Under the pieces are notes generated by a model. It was given only the letters and a program-made list of their open reading frames with translations. It ran no database searches and had not been told where the DNA came from. From assembly GCA_017893485.1 (NCBI GenBank), contig CM030365.1:47114458-47178457 (forward strand): a stretch of 64,000 nucleotides of DNA, written 5' to 3'. Below, piece by piece: positions 12,924-23,925 of this stretch; within the stretch, counting starts at the first letter, position 1, and the number at the start of each line of letters is the position of its first letter. Made by a program: the position numbers and the translations under genes. The DNA comes from Hemerocallis citrina. Lineage: Eukaryota > Streptophyta > Magnoliopsida > Asparagales > Asphodelaceae.

Positions 12924-15900
12924 GCCCTATCACAGTTTCCCCTGACCGGTTCATGGTTAATGCCAAATCTTGTACAGTAAAGTCCAGAGCAAGCTTTTGT
13001 ATCCTCTTGTGAAAGAGAAGAGTATTTACCTCTGGTATCACGATAATGTGAGTATGTTGGGAATCGATCGAAGAAGGGTTCCATATTATGATGGGGAGAG
13101 TGTCTTATTGTTGTGGCATCAACTTGGTGAGGGAATGGTGTTCCCCTAAAGCAAATTAAATTTATGGAACCAACATGCCTCTAATTCTGACCACTATATC
13201 TTTAAAAGGCAACTTGATGCACTGGTGATGATTAGACAAAACACCCCTAAGGTCATTCAGCCAAAACCTTCGTTGGATAAGGTCAAAAGCAGATGGGTGT
13301 AAATGATGTAGAATTCAGAGAGGATGCTAGTGGTACATATCCCTACTTTCAACTGTATAGTGCGGTGGATGATTCATTTACTCTAGATGTATGCTACAAT
13401 TGTAGCAAAAGTGGGAGTTAGATCTCTTTTGTCCAATTGCCCGTAAAATTGGAAGGGGTAGCACATTTAAAGATGCCCCAGTATCCATGATGTTAAAACT
13501 GGACTCTTTTTTTCCCCCTATCATTTCTGTAAGAATGTGGGTTTCCTTAATCTCAATGGCTTGTTCCCTCGGTGGAAGAATCTTTTCGGACCAGGTCACA
13601 AAAGCTGTGTTTCCAGTGACTAGTACTGGAGGAAGAATTTTTACTGGTCGAGCTACTGAAGTTGTGTATTCGATAATTTGTGCCGACAGAAAGACCCTTT
13701 TTTGGCTAAGCAACGAGAGTTGTAGGAGTAGGAGTCTGAGGGAAATCTACTATGATGCACCTACGCTCGGACTCAAGCGGAGGATGAATGACTACCTCGG
13801 GTTTCATTAGTTTTCGAGGAACCATGACTATAGCAGTCTTCCTGGGCTCGAATTCTAGAGGATGGGAAACAACTGCAGTGGGTGCTAGAGACTTCTGGGG
13901 AACCCTGACTATAGCAATCTTCAAGTGCTCAGTCTGTTGTTGTAACTCAAGCATGGGAATTGGTGTTAAACCAGAACCATAAAGCGAAAGAGGACATCGG
14001 ATAATGCGAGGACCCTTGGAAGGCCACGAAGAGGTATCAGGGTATTGAGGCATGATGATGACTAACTAAGGAGGAGGCCTTTGAAGTTGACATGGTTGGA
14101 ATGGCGGTTGATAATTGAACTACTGAGTTGAAGGGTTGGCTGACCATATTGGTCGCATGGGTAGAAGAGGAGGCCTCATGAGCTGACCTGGCTGAAATGG
14201 AGGTTGATAATGTTCTTGTTGAGCATGAGATTTGAATGACTCTGTTGGTCCCATTGGGACAGGCAAAGGTCTCAGGAGCTAATTTGGCTTAAACTAAGGA
14301 TGATAATAGGCTTGATGCACTAGCTCCATCGATTAACTACACTATTTTTGTTGGCTGCTGAGGTTTAGGAGGTGGATTTAAGATAAGCTGAATTGGTTAT
14401 GGTGGTCAGGTAAGTGTAAATAGAGGCTTTGATGCCTCTGCAATACTCACCGTTCCGCATACCGAAGTTAGAGTTTGTGAAGAGCCTTCTTCTGCCCCAA
14501 GGCTTTCCTATTCGCATCGTACTTTGGGTGTAATCCACTTCACTTTCTTTTCTTACGAGCATGTAGTAACAGTAACATTCTTGGGACATTCCTATTGTTG
14601 ACCTTGAGTTTGGTGGTTCGGCAATGGATTCTGAAGCCTGACCATGGGGTGCCTTTCTGTCTGAGCAGCTAGAGTTCTGATTGAGTCATAGTCGAACATC
14701 CCTTATTTGTGAAAGTCATAGATAAGGCCCCTTTTGGTCCCAAGGAAATTTTAGATTTTGGCCATACACTTGATGATATGGGAGTTCTCTCTCGCCCTAC
14801 AGGGGTATTTCTACGGTAGTTGGATCTGTCCATTGTCCATGAGAATCTTATATAGAGTGAGGTAGTCAACTAGTAGTGTAGGGTACTCTGTCCTTCTACC
14901 GTGAAATGGTCGTTCTCTATACGACGAAGGTGCATTGCTGTAACTGTTCTATGCTTGCCTCTGCTAGGTATCTTGTTGCTCCACTGTATTCACCTGACCT
15001 CTGGTTGTGGTTCCCTCAAAGGTCGCCCCCCTTGATAGCCTTGGCTTTTTCTTTGGATTGGGAGTGGCTTTCGCGGAGGAGGCCCTCCTTGCGAGCATTC
15101 TCCAAGTCAGGAACAATATCATAAGGTTTTACGATATTGGTAGGTTTTGAGAGAAGTAAGAGAGCTTTGAAACCAGAGTTTGCAATATTAATTATCATTT
15201 CGATACATTGCTTTTCTGGTAGACGAAGTTTGGCTCTATAGTACAAATCATGTCATATGATGACATAGTTCTTGAAGTCTTCTCCAAGTCTCATACACTC
15301 ATTGGTGAATTCAATAAACGATGGGGCCCTCTCGATCTGATCACTGAAGTGATGCCGAGAATCTTGAATTATTGTGTTTGACATCATTCATCTCTTCTTG
15401 CCTCAAACTATTGAACCACTTGCATGCTAGCCCTTCCATCACACAGTTGAGGAGTATATAGCCAGTACTGTGTAAATGTGGCCTAATACTGTCACATATT
15501 ATTGAAAACCACTTTTCGGTAGGTGTATCCCCTTGTATGGTTCAATCATAGGAGGTTTGAACCCCTCCAAAATTGAAAATGCTGGGGTTGGATAGAAGTC
15601 ATGGAATGTCTTCTTGAGATAGACTTGGCCTGTTGGGTGCTCTTGGATGAGGTCAAGTATGTCCTCCTGAGTCACGGTGCCTGACTGGGAATGGCATGGA
15701 TTCGGGATCTCAATATGTTTTGGCGAAATTCTTAACAACTTTGGACGTTGTTGGAATGTCTCAGTATGGCTGCATTTGTTGTGCATGATTCGGTACTCGA
15801 GTCTTAACAACTGATTGCATATGTATGCGAAGGTCTTCTGAGATTTCAGGAAAAGAGATGCCTATGTCGTCATCAGTCATTATGTGCGAAATGTGGGGTA

Positions 15901-16176
15901 TGTCTTGATGTCTCATTAAGCTACCCCTTAACGACATTTTGTTTGTGAATGGTTGATTTCCATATCCAGGTTCTTCATCGTCATCCCCATCGGGCTGTTC
16001 ATTGGTGGCTATCATTTGTGTGTCAAATGGGTGATGTCCTCATAGTACCCTGAATATGTTTCTGCATTTGTTCTGTACAACTGTTCATATGTTTCAGTGT
16101 CATGATTCAGATGTGTTTTTGTACATTGGCTTTGAGTACATACTTCTGGTTGCTGACTTGCAGTATCATCGACATA
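12924..16176 (-). pseudogene. Gag-protease remnant, Tat/Ogre-like gypsy element
   Basis: Minus-strand frames read 5' to 3' from 16176 down. An acidic/polar N-terminal part lies at about 15760-16250. A Gag core follows at about 15020-15500, with a readable GLACKWFNSL motif and then YYRAKLRLPEKQ; in Gag this part packs the particle. A proline-rich linker lies at about 13706-14350. An aspartic protease with MDTGASLNVLP has its DTG near 13480-13485. Gag layout and LNVLP after DTGAS are typical of Tat/Ogre/Athila-type gypsy. Many frameshifts and stops make it dead. RT to integrase are absent. The N-terminal part is interrupted by element B, and reading resumes at 35285. Confidence 0.75.
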
Positions 16177-16181
16177 ATAGT

Positions 16182-17978
16182 AGTAACCCATGTTTTCCAT
16201 TTCATGTATTTTTGGATGTATTTTTTTTTTCTTTTTGTGTATTTCTCTCATTGTATCTCTTTTGGACTGTATATATTCATCTATTTGAATTGTCGTCTCT
16301 TTATTTGATTTTCTTGCTTCAGTTTGTCAACCTATTATTTCACATCTGTTTGATCGAGCTATCATTTTTTATCCCCTTTATCTAAATTGTTCATGTCCAT
16401 TTTATTTAATCATTTGGTTCCCCATCTCTTTATTGGAATTTTATTATTTAAATCTAATAGCCATTATTTCTATTTGGATCCATTAAACCCAACAACCCAA
16501 TTAAAATCCTATTCTATTGCTTAATGGATCTTCGTAGCCCTATTACCCATTATCTAACTTCCCAAACCCGATAGCATACCCTACCCGATACCCATACTAT
16601 GCACCTAAACCTAAACCCCTAATAGCTACCCTATATATACCCATCCCTGTTCACGTCCAAACCCCTCAGCCGCAAACCCTACCTCCCGATCTCCTATCTT
16701 CCCCATCCTCCTGTGTGCGTCCCTTCCCGTCTCCCCGACCTCCAAGCCATCTCCCACTCCATCCATCCTCTTCCTGCAACCCCTGCACTCCGACCAGCAG
16801 CAGCGCCAACACTCCCAATGCTCCTGCTGTGCTTCCTTCCTCTAGGCTCCCTGCAGTCGACCAGCAGCCCCGTCGCTGTCCGCTAGTGTCGCCGTCCCCG
16901 TCGACACTCAGGCCAGTTCAGCCTCACACTTAACCAGCCGCTGTCCCGACCTCCCTGTCGTGCTCTTTGCCGTTTGTGGTTGGTGTGGTGTGCGCATGCA
17001 TCTCCCGTGTACGTGTTATTGGTTGGAATGGCTCTCTACATTACTTCCCTATAGGAAGATGTACTCAGAAGAGAACCCATAGGTTCTGTCTGTCTGTCTG
17101 ATCTGTATCTGATATCTGTCCGTCTGATACCAGAGTACACGGCCCTATAAGATCCCCTACGAAATCTAAAATTTAAATTGTTTGAATGTAGCAACCATGT
17201 GGTAAAAGGATGGACGCATGAAGTGCTACATCGATAGTAATAAACACAAGACTTATAAGAATATGACATCTGTTATCTGTTCATCTATATCTGTTATCTG
17301 TCTGACTATCATCTGACACCATCATCTTTATATCTGTTTGCATACCACTTGACACTTGACATATGTTATCTGTATCTGTTAGTATACCATGCTATCTAAT
17401 TTGCTTTCCTGATTCATGTTAGATATTATATTTCTGTTGATATGCCTATTCCATGCTATGTTTGTGTCCGCTATTACTCTGCATCTGTTTATTTATTCCC
17501 TGTACTTGTATCCTGCACTAAAAGCCGCCCGTAACTTGTATTGACGGAAGTTTGTTTCTTTTAATTTTTCCTGCAATTTATTAATTGCAGACCAGGATGA
17601 TCAGCTGCTAGATAGAGTTTGTGATATGAGATATTAGTGCTGGAGTTTGTTATTATTATTATTATTATTTCTGTTGCTTATTTGGAATAATGTATCTGTT
17701 ACTTGGATTTATTTTGTATTTGGGCGATGTGACCCAGGATAATTAACTTGTTCAGATTTGATTTATTTGAGATTATTATATTTTTGTTTCAAGTAAATTT
17801 CTGTTGGTAAATTATATTCGATTATACATATGTGGTTGATTTTTCTTGCTTCCGACTCTGATTATTTCTGTGAGATGTTGTAAAGATTCTGAACAGCTTG
17901 TGGATGATGAAAATCATTCGCTGGGTTTAGTCACGTATCCGTATTCCGTATTGTCTTTTTGGAAAGCGGGGCATTACA
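16182..17978 (+). mobile_element. 5' LTR of element B, internally deleted
   Basis: It starts AGTAACCCATG (first base changed from T) and ends GCGGGGCATTACA. It aligns with the 3' LTR at both ends but lacks about 1.69 kb: GGCTCTC at about 17030 joins directly to TACATTAC, which are 1.69 kb apart at 32620 and 34310 in the 3' LTR. Over a 240-base stretch (17040 against 34318) I count about 17 differences, near 93% identity, mostly transitions. Confidence 0.92.
16632..16639 (+). promoter_or_regulatory. LTR TATA box of element B
   Basis: TATATATA followed by CCCATCCCTGTTCACG and a GC-rich leader. The 3' LTR has TATATACAC at the same place (about 32214). A TATA box is also found before the GC-rich stretch in the other family T LTRs (about 24440, 59540, 63235). 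Confidence 0.6.
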
Positions 17979-17988
17979 GGATTTTTAG

Positions 17989-18001
17989 TGGTATCAGAGC
18001 C
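17989..18001 (+). other. Primer-binding site of element B
   Basis: TGGTATCAGAGCC begins ten bases after the LTR end. It is complementary to initiator tRNA-Met and would prime minus-strand DNA synthesis. Element C has the same site with a similar spacer. Confidence 0.95.
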
Positions 18002-18087
18002 CAGGTTTGGCTAATGTATTAGTCTGACTAATATATTAGACAAGCTTGACTCGATCTGGGATTGGCTCAACATTTTACTAACCATGC

Positions 18088-19207
18088 ATGCAAAATGAAT
18101 TAAAATCAACAATAATCTGGATGCTAATTGTTTTTAATTTTGTGAAGACCATAGCTTGTAGAGGTTCTACTTCTCGTCTTCAGGATGATCATCCCGGATT
18201 TGAGGCTGTCACCAATGTGTTGGAACAGCTGATCAATATGCAGCAGAACCACAGTGACTTGTTGATGGCTGCTTTTGAAGCTGCTCGGCTTCCGCCGCTC
18301 GTTGTGCCTATGCAGACAGCTCTTCCTCTCCATTCGGGTACAGTCATGGAGTTCATGAGGCTGCATCCCGACAGGTTTTCAGGCACTGAGACACCTTTGG
18401 AGGCAGAACAGTGGTTGATCCGGACTGAGCAACTGCTTTTGGTAGCTAGGTTTATAGATGCTGATAGAGTAGATGTGGTAGCCGTCCAGCTGGTGGATCT
18501 GGCTCATATTTGGTGGAAGTCAGAGTCCGAAAGGCTCGATCGACAGATCACTTAGGCCGCGTTCACTAGGGGCTTCTTGGAGAAGTTCTTCCCTAGCAGC
18601 ACTAGTGTTGAGAGCAACAGTTCCCAGTCCTGAAACAAGGTTGATCGTTATTTCTATTATTGAAATTTTGTTACATATTGTCCATGCAATGTTGTAATAT
18701 GAGACTTTCTTGAAATAGGGCTCCAGGTTGTGGACGAGTATGCAGCTGAATTTACAAGACTTAGCCACTTCGCATCCGTTCTTGTGGCGAACGAAGAGGA
18801 AATGGCTCGTAGATTCACATTAGGGCTTGAGCGAGAGATTAGGGTGCAGCTTGTCTCCCTTCGCTTGCGGACTTATGCAGAATCTCTTGAGGTAGCTCAA
18901 GCTCAGGAGCAGACTCGTGGTGGATTGGCTCCTTCTCAGCAGACTGTTCTGCACTCCTCTGTGGTTGCTAGGCCTTTTGGTGGGCCTGTTCGAAGGCCTA
19001 TTCCCGTCAGTCCTGTCAGGGCAGCTCCTTACTCTTCTGCTAGTTTCAAGAGGAGTGTTTTTTGCGAGTTCTGCCAGGTGTCTGGGCATGAGCGCAAGAA
19101 CTGTTTTCGCGCTAGCTGCCGATGCTTAAAGTGTGGCACTGCTGACCATTCAGTTCAGGATTGCCCGCAGCTGAAGGTGCTGAGTCAGCTGAAGGTGTTG
19201 TTGCAGG
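18088..19207 (+). pseudogene. Gag of element B (capsid and nucleocapsid), broken
   Basis: Gag would form the particle and bind RNA. The first frame (18088-18555) holds EFMRLHPDRFSG and a capsid core, then stops at a TAG where related copies carry Trp. About 95 bases of non-coding sequence follow (about 18628-18722). Gag then resumes in another frame with VDEYAAEFTRLSHFA (from 18730). Two CCHC zinc knuckles lie at residues 112-125 (CEFCQVSGHERKNC) and 132-145 (CLKCGTADHSVQDC) of that frame, about 19063-19164. A Retrotrans_gag-type protein is certain; the start codon is not, since the N-terminus looks degraded. Confidence 0.9.
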
Positions 19208-19384
19208 TATTTTGCTTTGTTCTTTTGTTGTTCCTCTTTTTGCTTCTTTCGTTTCTCTTGCATTTGTTCTTTCATATTACCTTTCTGCATTGTATTTTTC
19301 TCACCCTTGTTCATCCATTCTTTTTTCCTGTCTTTTTTTGATTCTATATTAAGTATCGTCCTTGTTTACTCTTTCCCTGCTCAT
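19208..19384 (+). other. Pyrimidine-rich insertion between Gag and protease
   Basis: After EGVVAG the sequence becomes a T/C-rich run of about 155 bases and then resumes with GTATCGTCCTTGTTTACTC, which repeats the GTATTTTGCTTTGTTC found before it. Related elements run straight from this Gag end into protease, so this is an insertion or expanded low-complexity tract. It has GT and AG near its edges, but splicing is not shown. Confidence 0.5.
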
Positions 19385-19800
19385 GTTCTTTTTTATTCCG
19401 GGGCAACCCATTCCTTCATCTCTTACCGGTTCGTGGCTCGCCATCAGTTGGAGTGCAGCATCATGTCAGAAGCTTGGAACATTGTGATAGGTGGTGGTCT
19501 TGTCATTTGTTCCCAGGAGTGTAGGCAGTGTCCCGTGGTTATTGGGGACGCAGATTTCAAGGCCAACCTGATTGTAACTAGAAATTTAGGATTCGATGTC
19601 ATTTTCAGTATGGATTGATTGGGTGAATCCCACGCCATTATTGATTGCTGTGCCAAGAAAGTTGTGTTCCTGATTCCAGATCGTGCAGAGTTTGAGTTCC
19701 ATGTCGGGGAAATGTTCCTTGGCCGAGCTAAGACTGCAGTTGACCAGGAGGTTGTGCGATGGAATTGCACTCAAGCTGTGAGGCTGCGCCTCTAGTAGTT
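19385..19800 (+). pseudogene. Aspartic protease of element B, active site lost
   Basis: The retropepsin-like domain would cut the Gag-Pol polyprotein. The frame shows VLFYSGATHSFIS, where the family has D(S/P/T)GATHSFIS. The catalytic Asp codon at 19394-19396 is TAT (Tyr). Downstream are GFDVIFSMD, then TGA at 19616-19618 in place of the usual Trp (MDWL), then HAIIDC. The domain order fits Ty3/gypsy. The protein cannot be active. Confidence 0.88.
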
Positions 19801-19864
19801 CGGGATTTTCTTTATGTTTTTTCAGAGGAGTTGCCTAGCTTACCCCCTGAAAAGGATGTAGAGT

Positions 19865-20458
19865 TTGGTATTGAAGTTCAGTCGGGTACGATCCCAAAAG
19901 TTAGCAGAGCTTAAGGTGCAGATTCACGAGTTGCTTGATTTGGGGTTCATCAGACCCAGTGTTTCGCCTTGGGATGCTCTAGTCCTTTTTTTCAACAAGA
20001 AGGATGGTAGTCGTCGAATGTGTGTGGATCATCGGGAGCTAAACAGTGTTACTGTGAAGAACTAGTATCCGTTGCCCAGGATCGATGACTTATTTGATCA
20101 GTTGAGTGGATCTGTTGTTTTCTCGAAGTTGGATCTTCGTTCTGGGTATCATCAAGTCAAAGTGAAGGCGACTGATATACAGAAGACTACATTCAGGACT
20201 AGATACGGGTACTATGGGTATCTTGGGATGCCGTTCGGGGTCACGAACGCGCCAGCTGTATTCATGAGTCTTATGAACAGGGTTTTTTTTCCAGTTTCTG
20301 GATAGATTTGTGGTGGTCTTCATTGATGACATTTTGGTGTATTATCGGAATCGAGAGGATCATGCTGAGCATCTTAGAGTGGTTCTTAGACTTTGAGAGA
20401 GAATCAACTCTTTGGAAAACTCAGCAGGTGTGAGTTTTAGCTCGACAGGGTTTCTTTC
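19865..20458 (+). pseudogene. Reverse transcriptase of element B, frameshifted
   Basis: RT copies the element RNA into DNA. Motifs in order: [19 protein letters not shown], a TAG at 20063-20065, [39 protein letters not shown], then FIDDILVY with the catalytic Asp pair at 20325-20330. The catalytic FIDD is read only in a +1 frame, reached at a run of eight Ts (20283-20290); the original frame returns near 20390 after a second one-base indel. A TAG replaces Trp in CEFWLD near 20440. Length and motifs match gypsy RT. Confidence 0.93.
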
Positions 20459-21181
20459 TTGGGGCACATTATCTCGGGCGATGGTATTTCTTTGGATCCG
20501 ACTGAGGTTGAGGCTGTGAAGGATTGGCCCGTTCCCAAATCAGTTTCTGAAGTGCAGAGTTTTCTTGGTTTAGCTGGCTATTATCAGAAATTCGTCCAAG
20601 ATTTTTCGAAGATAGCAGGACCATTGACTAAGCTGACTGGGAAGGATCAAAATTTCTGTTGGTCTGAGGCTAGTAATGAGGCTTTTGCTAAGTTGAAGAA
20701 CAGAATGACATCAACGCCTGTGTTGACTATTCCAAATGGTTCAGGCAAATTTGTAGTTCACTGTGATGCTTCGGGTAAGGGTCTTAGAGCAGTTATGATG
20801 CAGAAGGGCTGAGTCATTACGTATGCATCGAGGTAGTTGAGGCCGCATGAGAAGAACTATCCGACTCATGACTTGGAGTTAGCGGTAGTAATCTTTGCTT
20901 TGAAGCTGTGGAGACATTATTTGCTTGGGGACTGAGTGGAGATCTTCACAGACCACAAAAGTCTCAAGTACGTCTTCACCCAGAAGGAGTTAAACATGAG
21001 GCAAAGACGTTGGTTGGAACTTATGGCCAATTATGACATCATTTTGCAATACCATCCGGGTAAAGTAAACTTGGTGCCAGATGCTTTGAGCAGTAGACCG
21101 GTAGCCATGTTCCTGACTCAGCAGAGGGATTTGATTGAGCAGATGCGGTGGTTGGAGTTGGATTTTTTTGCCGAGTTCTGA
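20459..21181 (+). pseudogene. RT thumb/RNase H of element B, with three stops
   Basis: RNase H would remove the RNA strand during reverse transcription. It reads in one frame: [99 protein letters not shown]. The first catalytic Asp (CDAS) and the TDHKSL motif are present. Stops are TGA 20810-20812, TAG 20834-20836 and TGA 20933-20935, at sites where the family reads Arg, Gln and Arg. Confidence 0.92.
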
Positions 21182-21249
21182 TCAGAGTTGTTTTGTACTC
21201 CAGCTTCAGTTGTCTCTTGTGGATCAGATCAAAGAGGCTTAGGCTGGTG

Positions 21250-22198
21250 ATGCGCTGTTGCAGGGTTTTCGAGCTGAGGTTGAGTCTGGGTCCAGGATGG
21301 ACATGGTTATTCATGCTGATGGATCGCTTCAATTTGGGTCCAGGTTATGTATCCCGAAGGGTGAAGTTCATTAGAGGTTGCTTGAGGAAGCCCACCAGTC
21401 ATCCTATTCTATCCATCCTGGCGGTACTATGATGTATCGGGATTTGAAGCTTCATTTCTGGTGGCATGGTATGAAGAGGGATGTGGCTCAGTTTGTTTCT
21501 CAGTGTTTGATCTGCCACCAGGTTAAGGCAGAGCATCATAGAACCACCGGACTTCTTCAACCGCATCCCATTCTAGAGTTGAAGTGGGAACTTATAACTA
21601 TGGATTTTGTGACCGCTTGTCGAGGAGTACTACGGGTCGTAATGCCATTTGGGTGATTGTTGACCGTTTGACGAAGAGTGCACACTTCATTCCCTTCCAT
21701 TTCGAGCATTCTACTGAGAGCCTAGCTTAGAAGTACATGCAAGAGATTATCAGACTTCATGGGATTCCAGTCAGTATTGTATCCGACAGGGATATGAGAT
21801 TCAGATCTTAGTTTTGGGAGAGTCTTCAGAGCAGTTTGTGGAGTAAATTAAAGTACAATACAACTTTTCATCCCCAGACTGATGGAAAGCCAAAAAGGAC
21901 CATCCAGATTCTTGACGACATGTTGCGGTCCTCTATGCTTCAGTTCGGTGGATCATGGGAGGTCCATTTGCATCTCGTAGAGTTCTCGTACAATAACAGC
22001 TTTCAGGCCAGCCTTAAAGCTGCACCGTTCGAGGCACTTTATGGACAGAAGTGCAGATCACCAGTGTGTTGGGATGACATTGGTGAGAGGAAGTTGTTGG
22101 GTCCGGAGTTGATCACCAGGACAGTTGATGCGGTGGTTTAGATCAGGAAGCACTTGCAGGCAGCTCAGGATAGGCAGGGCGATGGGCCGATGTCCATC
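21250..22198 (+). pseudogene. Integrase of element B, N-terminal and core part
   Basis: Integrase inserts the new DNA copy. Visible parts: HQSSYSIHPGG and CLICHQVK form the HHCC zinc domain (about 21390-21530); MDFVT follows, then a frameshift near 21630, the Asp-containing SDRDMRF near 21785, and HPQTDG. The third acid of the DDE triad is changed: codon 21893-21895 is AAA (Lys) where element C has Glu in DGQSERT. Several TAG codons interrupt it. The frame ends at the GGAGA target site, and the C-terminal part resumes at 31209. Confidence 0.92.
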
Positions 22199-23925
22199 GG
22201 AGATGTAACGCCCGATTTCCATACACTGGGAAACCGTGACATGGGCCAGAATATTTTTCTTCAATTAGCCACAATACACAGAAAAACAGAGAAATTTAAA
22301 ACTTTTTATTCATCACAATTGTAATACAAGTTCGAATGTTATAAAACTGCAGTACATTACATCGGTGTTACAATAATGCTATACAAGCCCAAGTGTTACA
22401 AACTTTCAATAAAATTACATCAGAGTACAATGAATAATACATAACACTTGGTACTTCACTTGGATTCTTCTCAACAGTTAATAAATTACAACATATATTA
22501 CAATTAAAATAAAATCAACAGTTTGCTTCTTTTGCTTTGAGTCCTCCTGAATCCTGTACCTGTAGCTCTGCAATCCAGTACCTGTAATTTTGCAATCCAG
22601 TACCTATTGAAATGAGGACGTCAGTACATATATTGACACTTTAAGGCTGATGACTAGCAGCGATTCTCAACTTTAAACAAACAGATTGATGAAAAGAGAA
22701 ACGTGTATATATAATTGATGTGTCAGTGTATGCTATGACTTAGACTCTAATGCAAGATTAACTAATGCAAGATGCTCTTATTTTAATGCAAGCGAGTCTC
22801 CGGAACAGTATGCGTCCCATACCACATACGCCCATAACAAGCTATTTCTTCATATATAGGGATTTGAACCCACGCCATGAATTCTGTACTCAACCTATTA
22901 CTGAAGATACAGCGTGACGGATGAGATTGCTCTGAAACGGTCTAATTCTGCCATTTGTAGTCATATAGTGGTGTCTCCATTTGCCATTATTGCCCGGCGT
23001 ACCGGACCTCACTGAAAAATCTGACGAACCCTTGGAGTTAACTACAACACAGGTTAGCTCGAAGCATCCCCTGTGGCCCCCTAGCAGATAGACCGTAGCC
23101 TATGGCTTGTTCGCCCTTCTTGATATAGAGCATGACGGAGTTTCGGGGGTCCATCCCCTAGCTCCGAAAAGAATCGATCCCACCCTTATCATGGCACTTC
23201 AGAAATTAACAGACGAGATACGATCCCGTGCTCCCAACTTATGTGAAGGCACATACCGTATCCCTTTGACAGGAAGGGTACAACCAATAACACGACCTAG
23301 TGTTGGCCTATAGAACAGGTCGGATCATAAGGTATCACCCTTAATACCAACTCTTTCCCTTAGGCAAAAATGATAACAAATAAGGGTTAAATAGGAATAG
23401 CCATAAGTTACTACCCTAACAATGTCCCTAACCCTAAACAACCTGAGGGATGACAACAGTACTTAGCACAACATGCTAGGTCTTAAGTTAGACTTCGCAA
23501 GACAACTCTACTAGGTGCTCAACCTAGACTTACCAGAATCCATAAGGATCCTGTTCATAGCATATCGATCCAATACCCCGGCAATACGAACGTATTCGCA
23601 TGCTACTACCCTGAACTTGGATTCCGTCTACGCTCCGGTCCGCGATCAACCTACACCGGTAAAGATCTGATGGTACACGAGGAGTGACTCGTCCACAGTC
23701 CCTTATGAGTAAAATAAATACACGTCTTGATGGTCGATGGCTCCTAGGGGAATGATATCACCCTAGGCGAGCAAAACAAACTGCGTACTAACTAATAAGC
23801 TATGTACGAGTAAACAGATCACATACGAGCTAAACGAGCTGCGTATGAAACCTGCAACAACGTACGAGCCAGGTGAGCTACGTACGAGACAACCACATAT
23901 CTACGAGCCAAATAAGCTACATACG

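Noticed and set aside
16056..16385. Hydrophobic 109-aa ORF as a membrane protein
   Set aside because: It crosses the border of the Tat-like gag and element B's LTR; the hydrophobicity comes from a T-rich LTR start.
19161..19352. Hydrophobic segment after the Gag knuckles as an envelope-like or membrane domain
   Set aside because: It is a T/C-rich low-complexity insertion read in two frames; related Gag-Pol has none.
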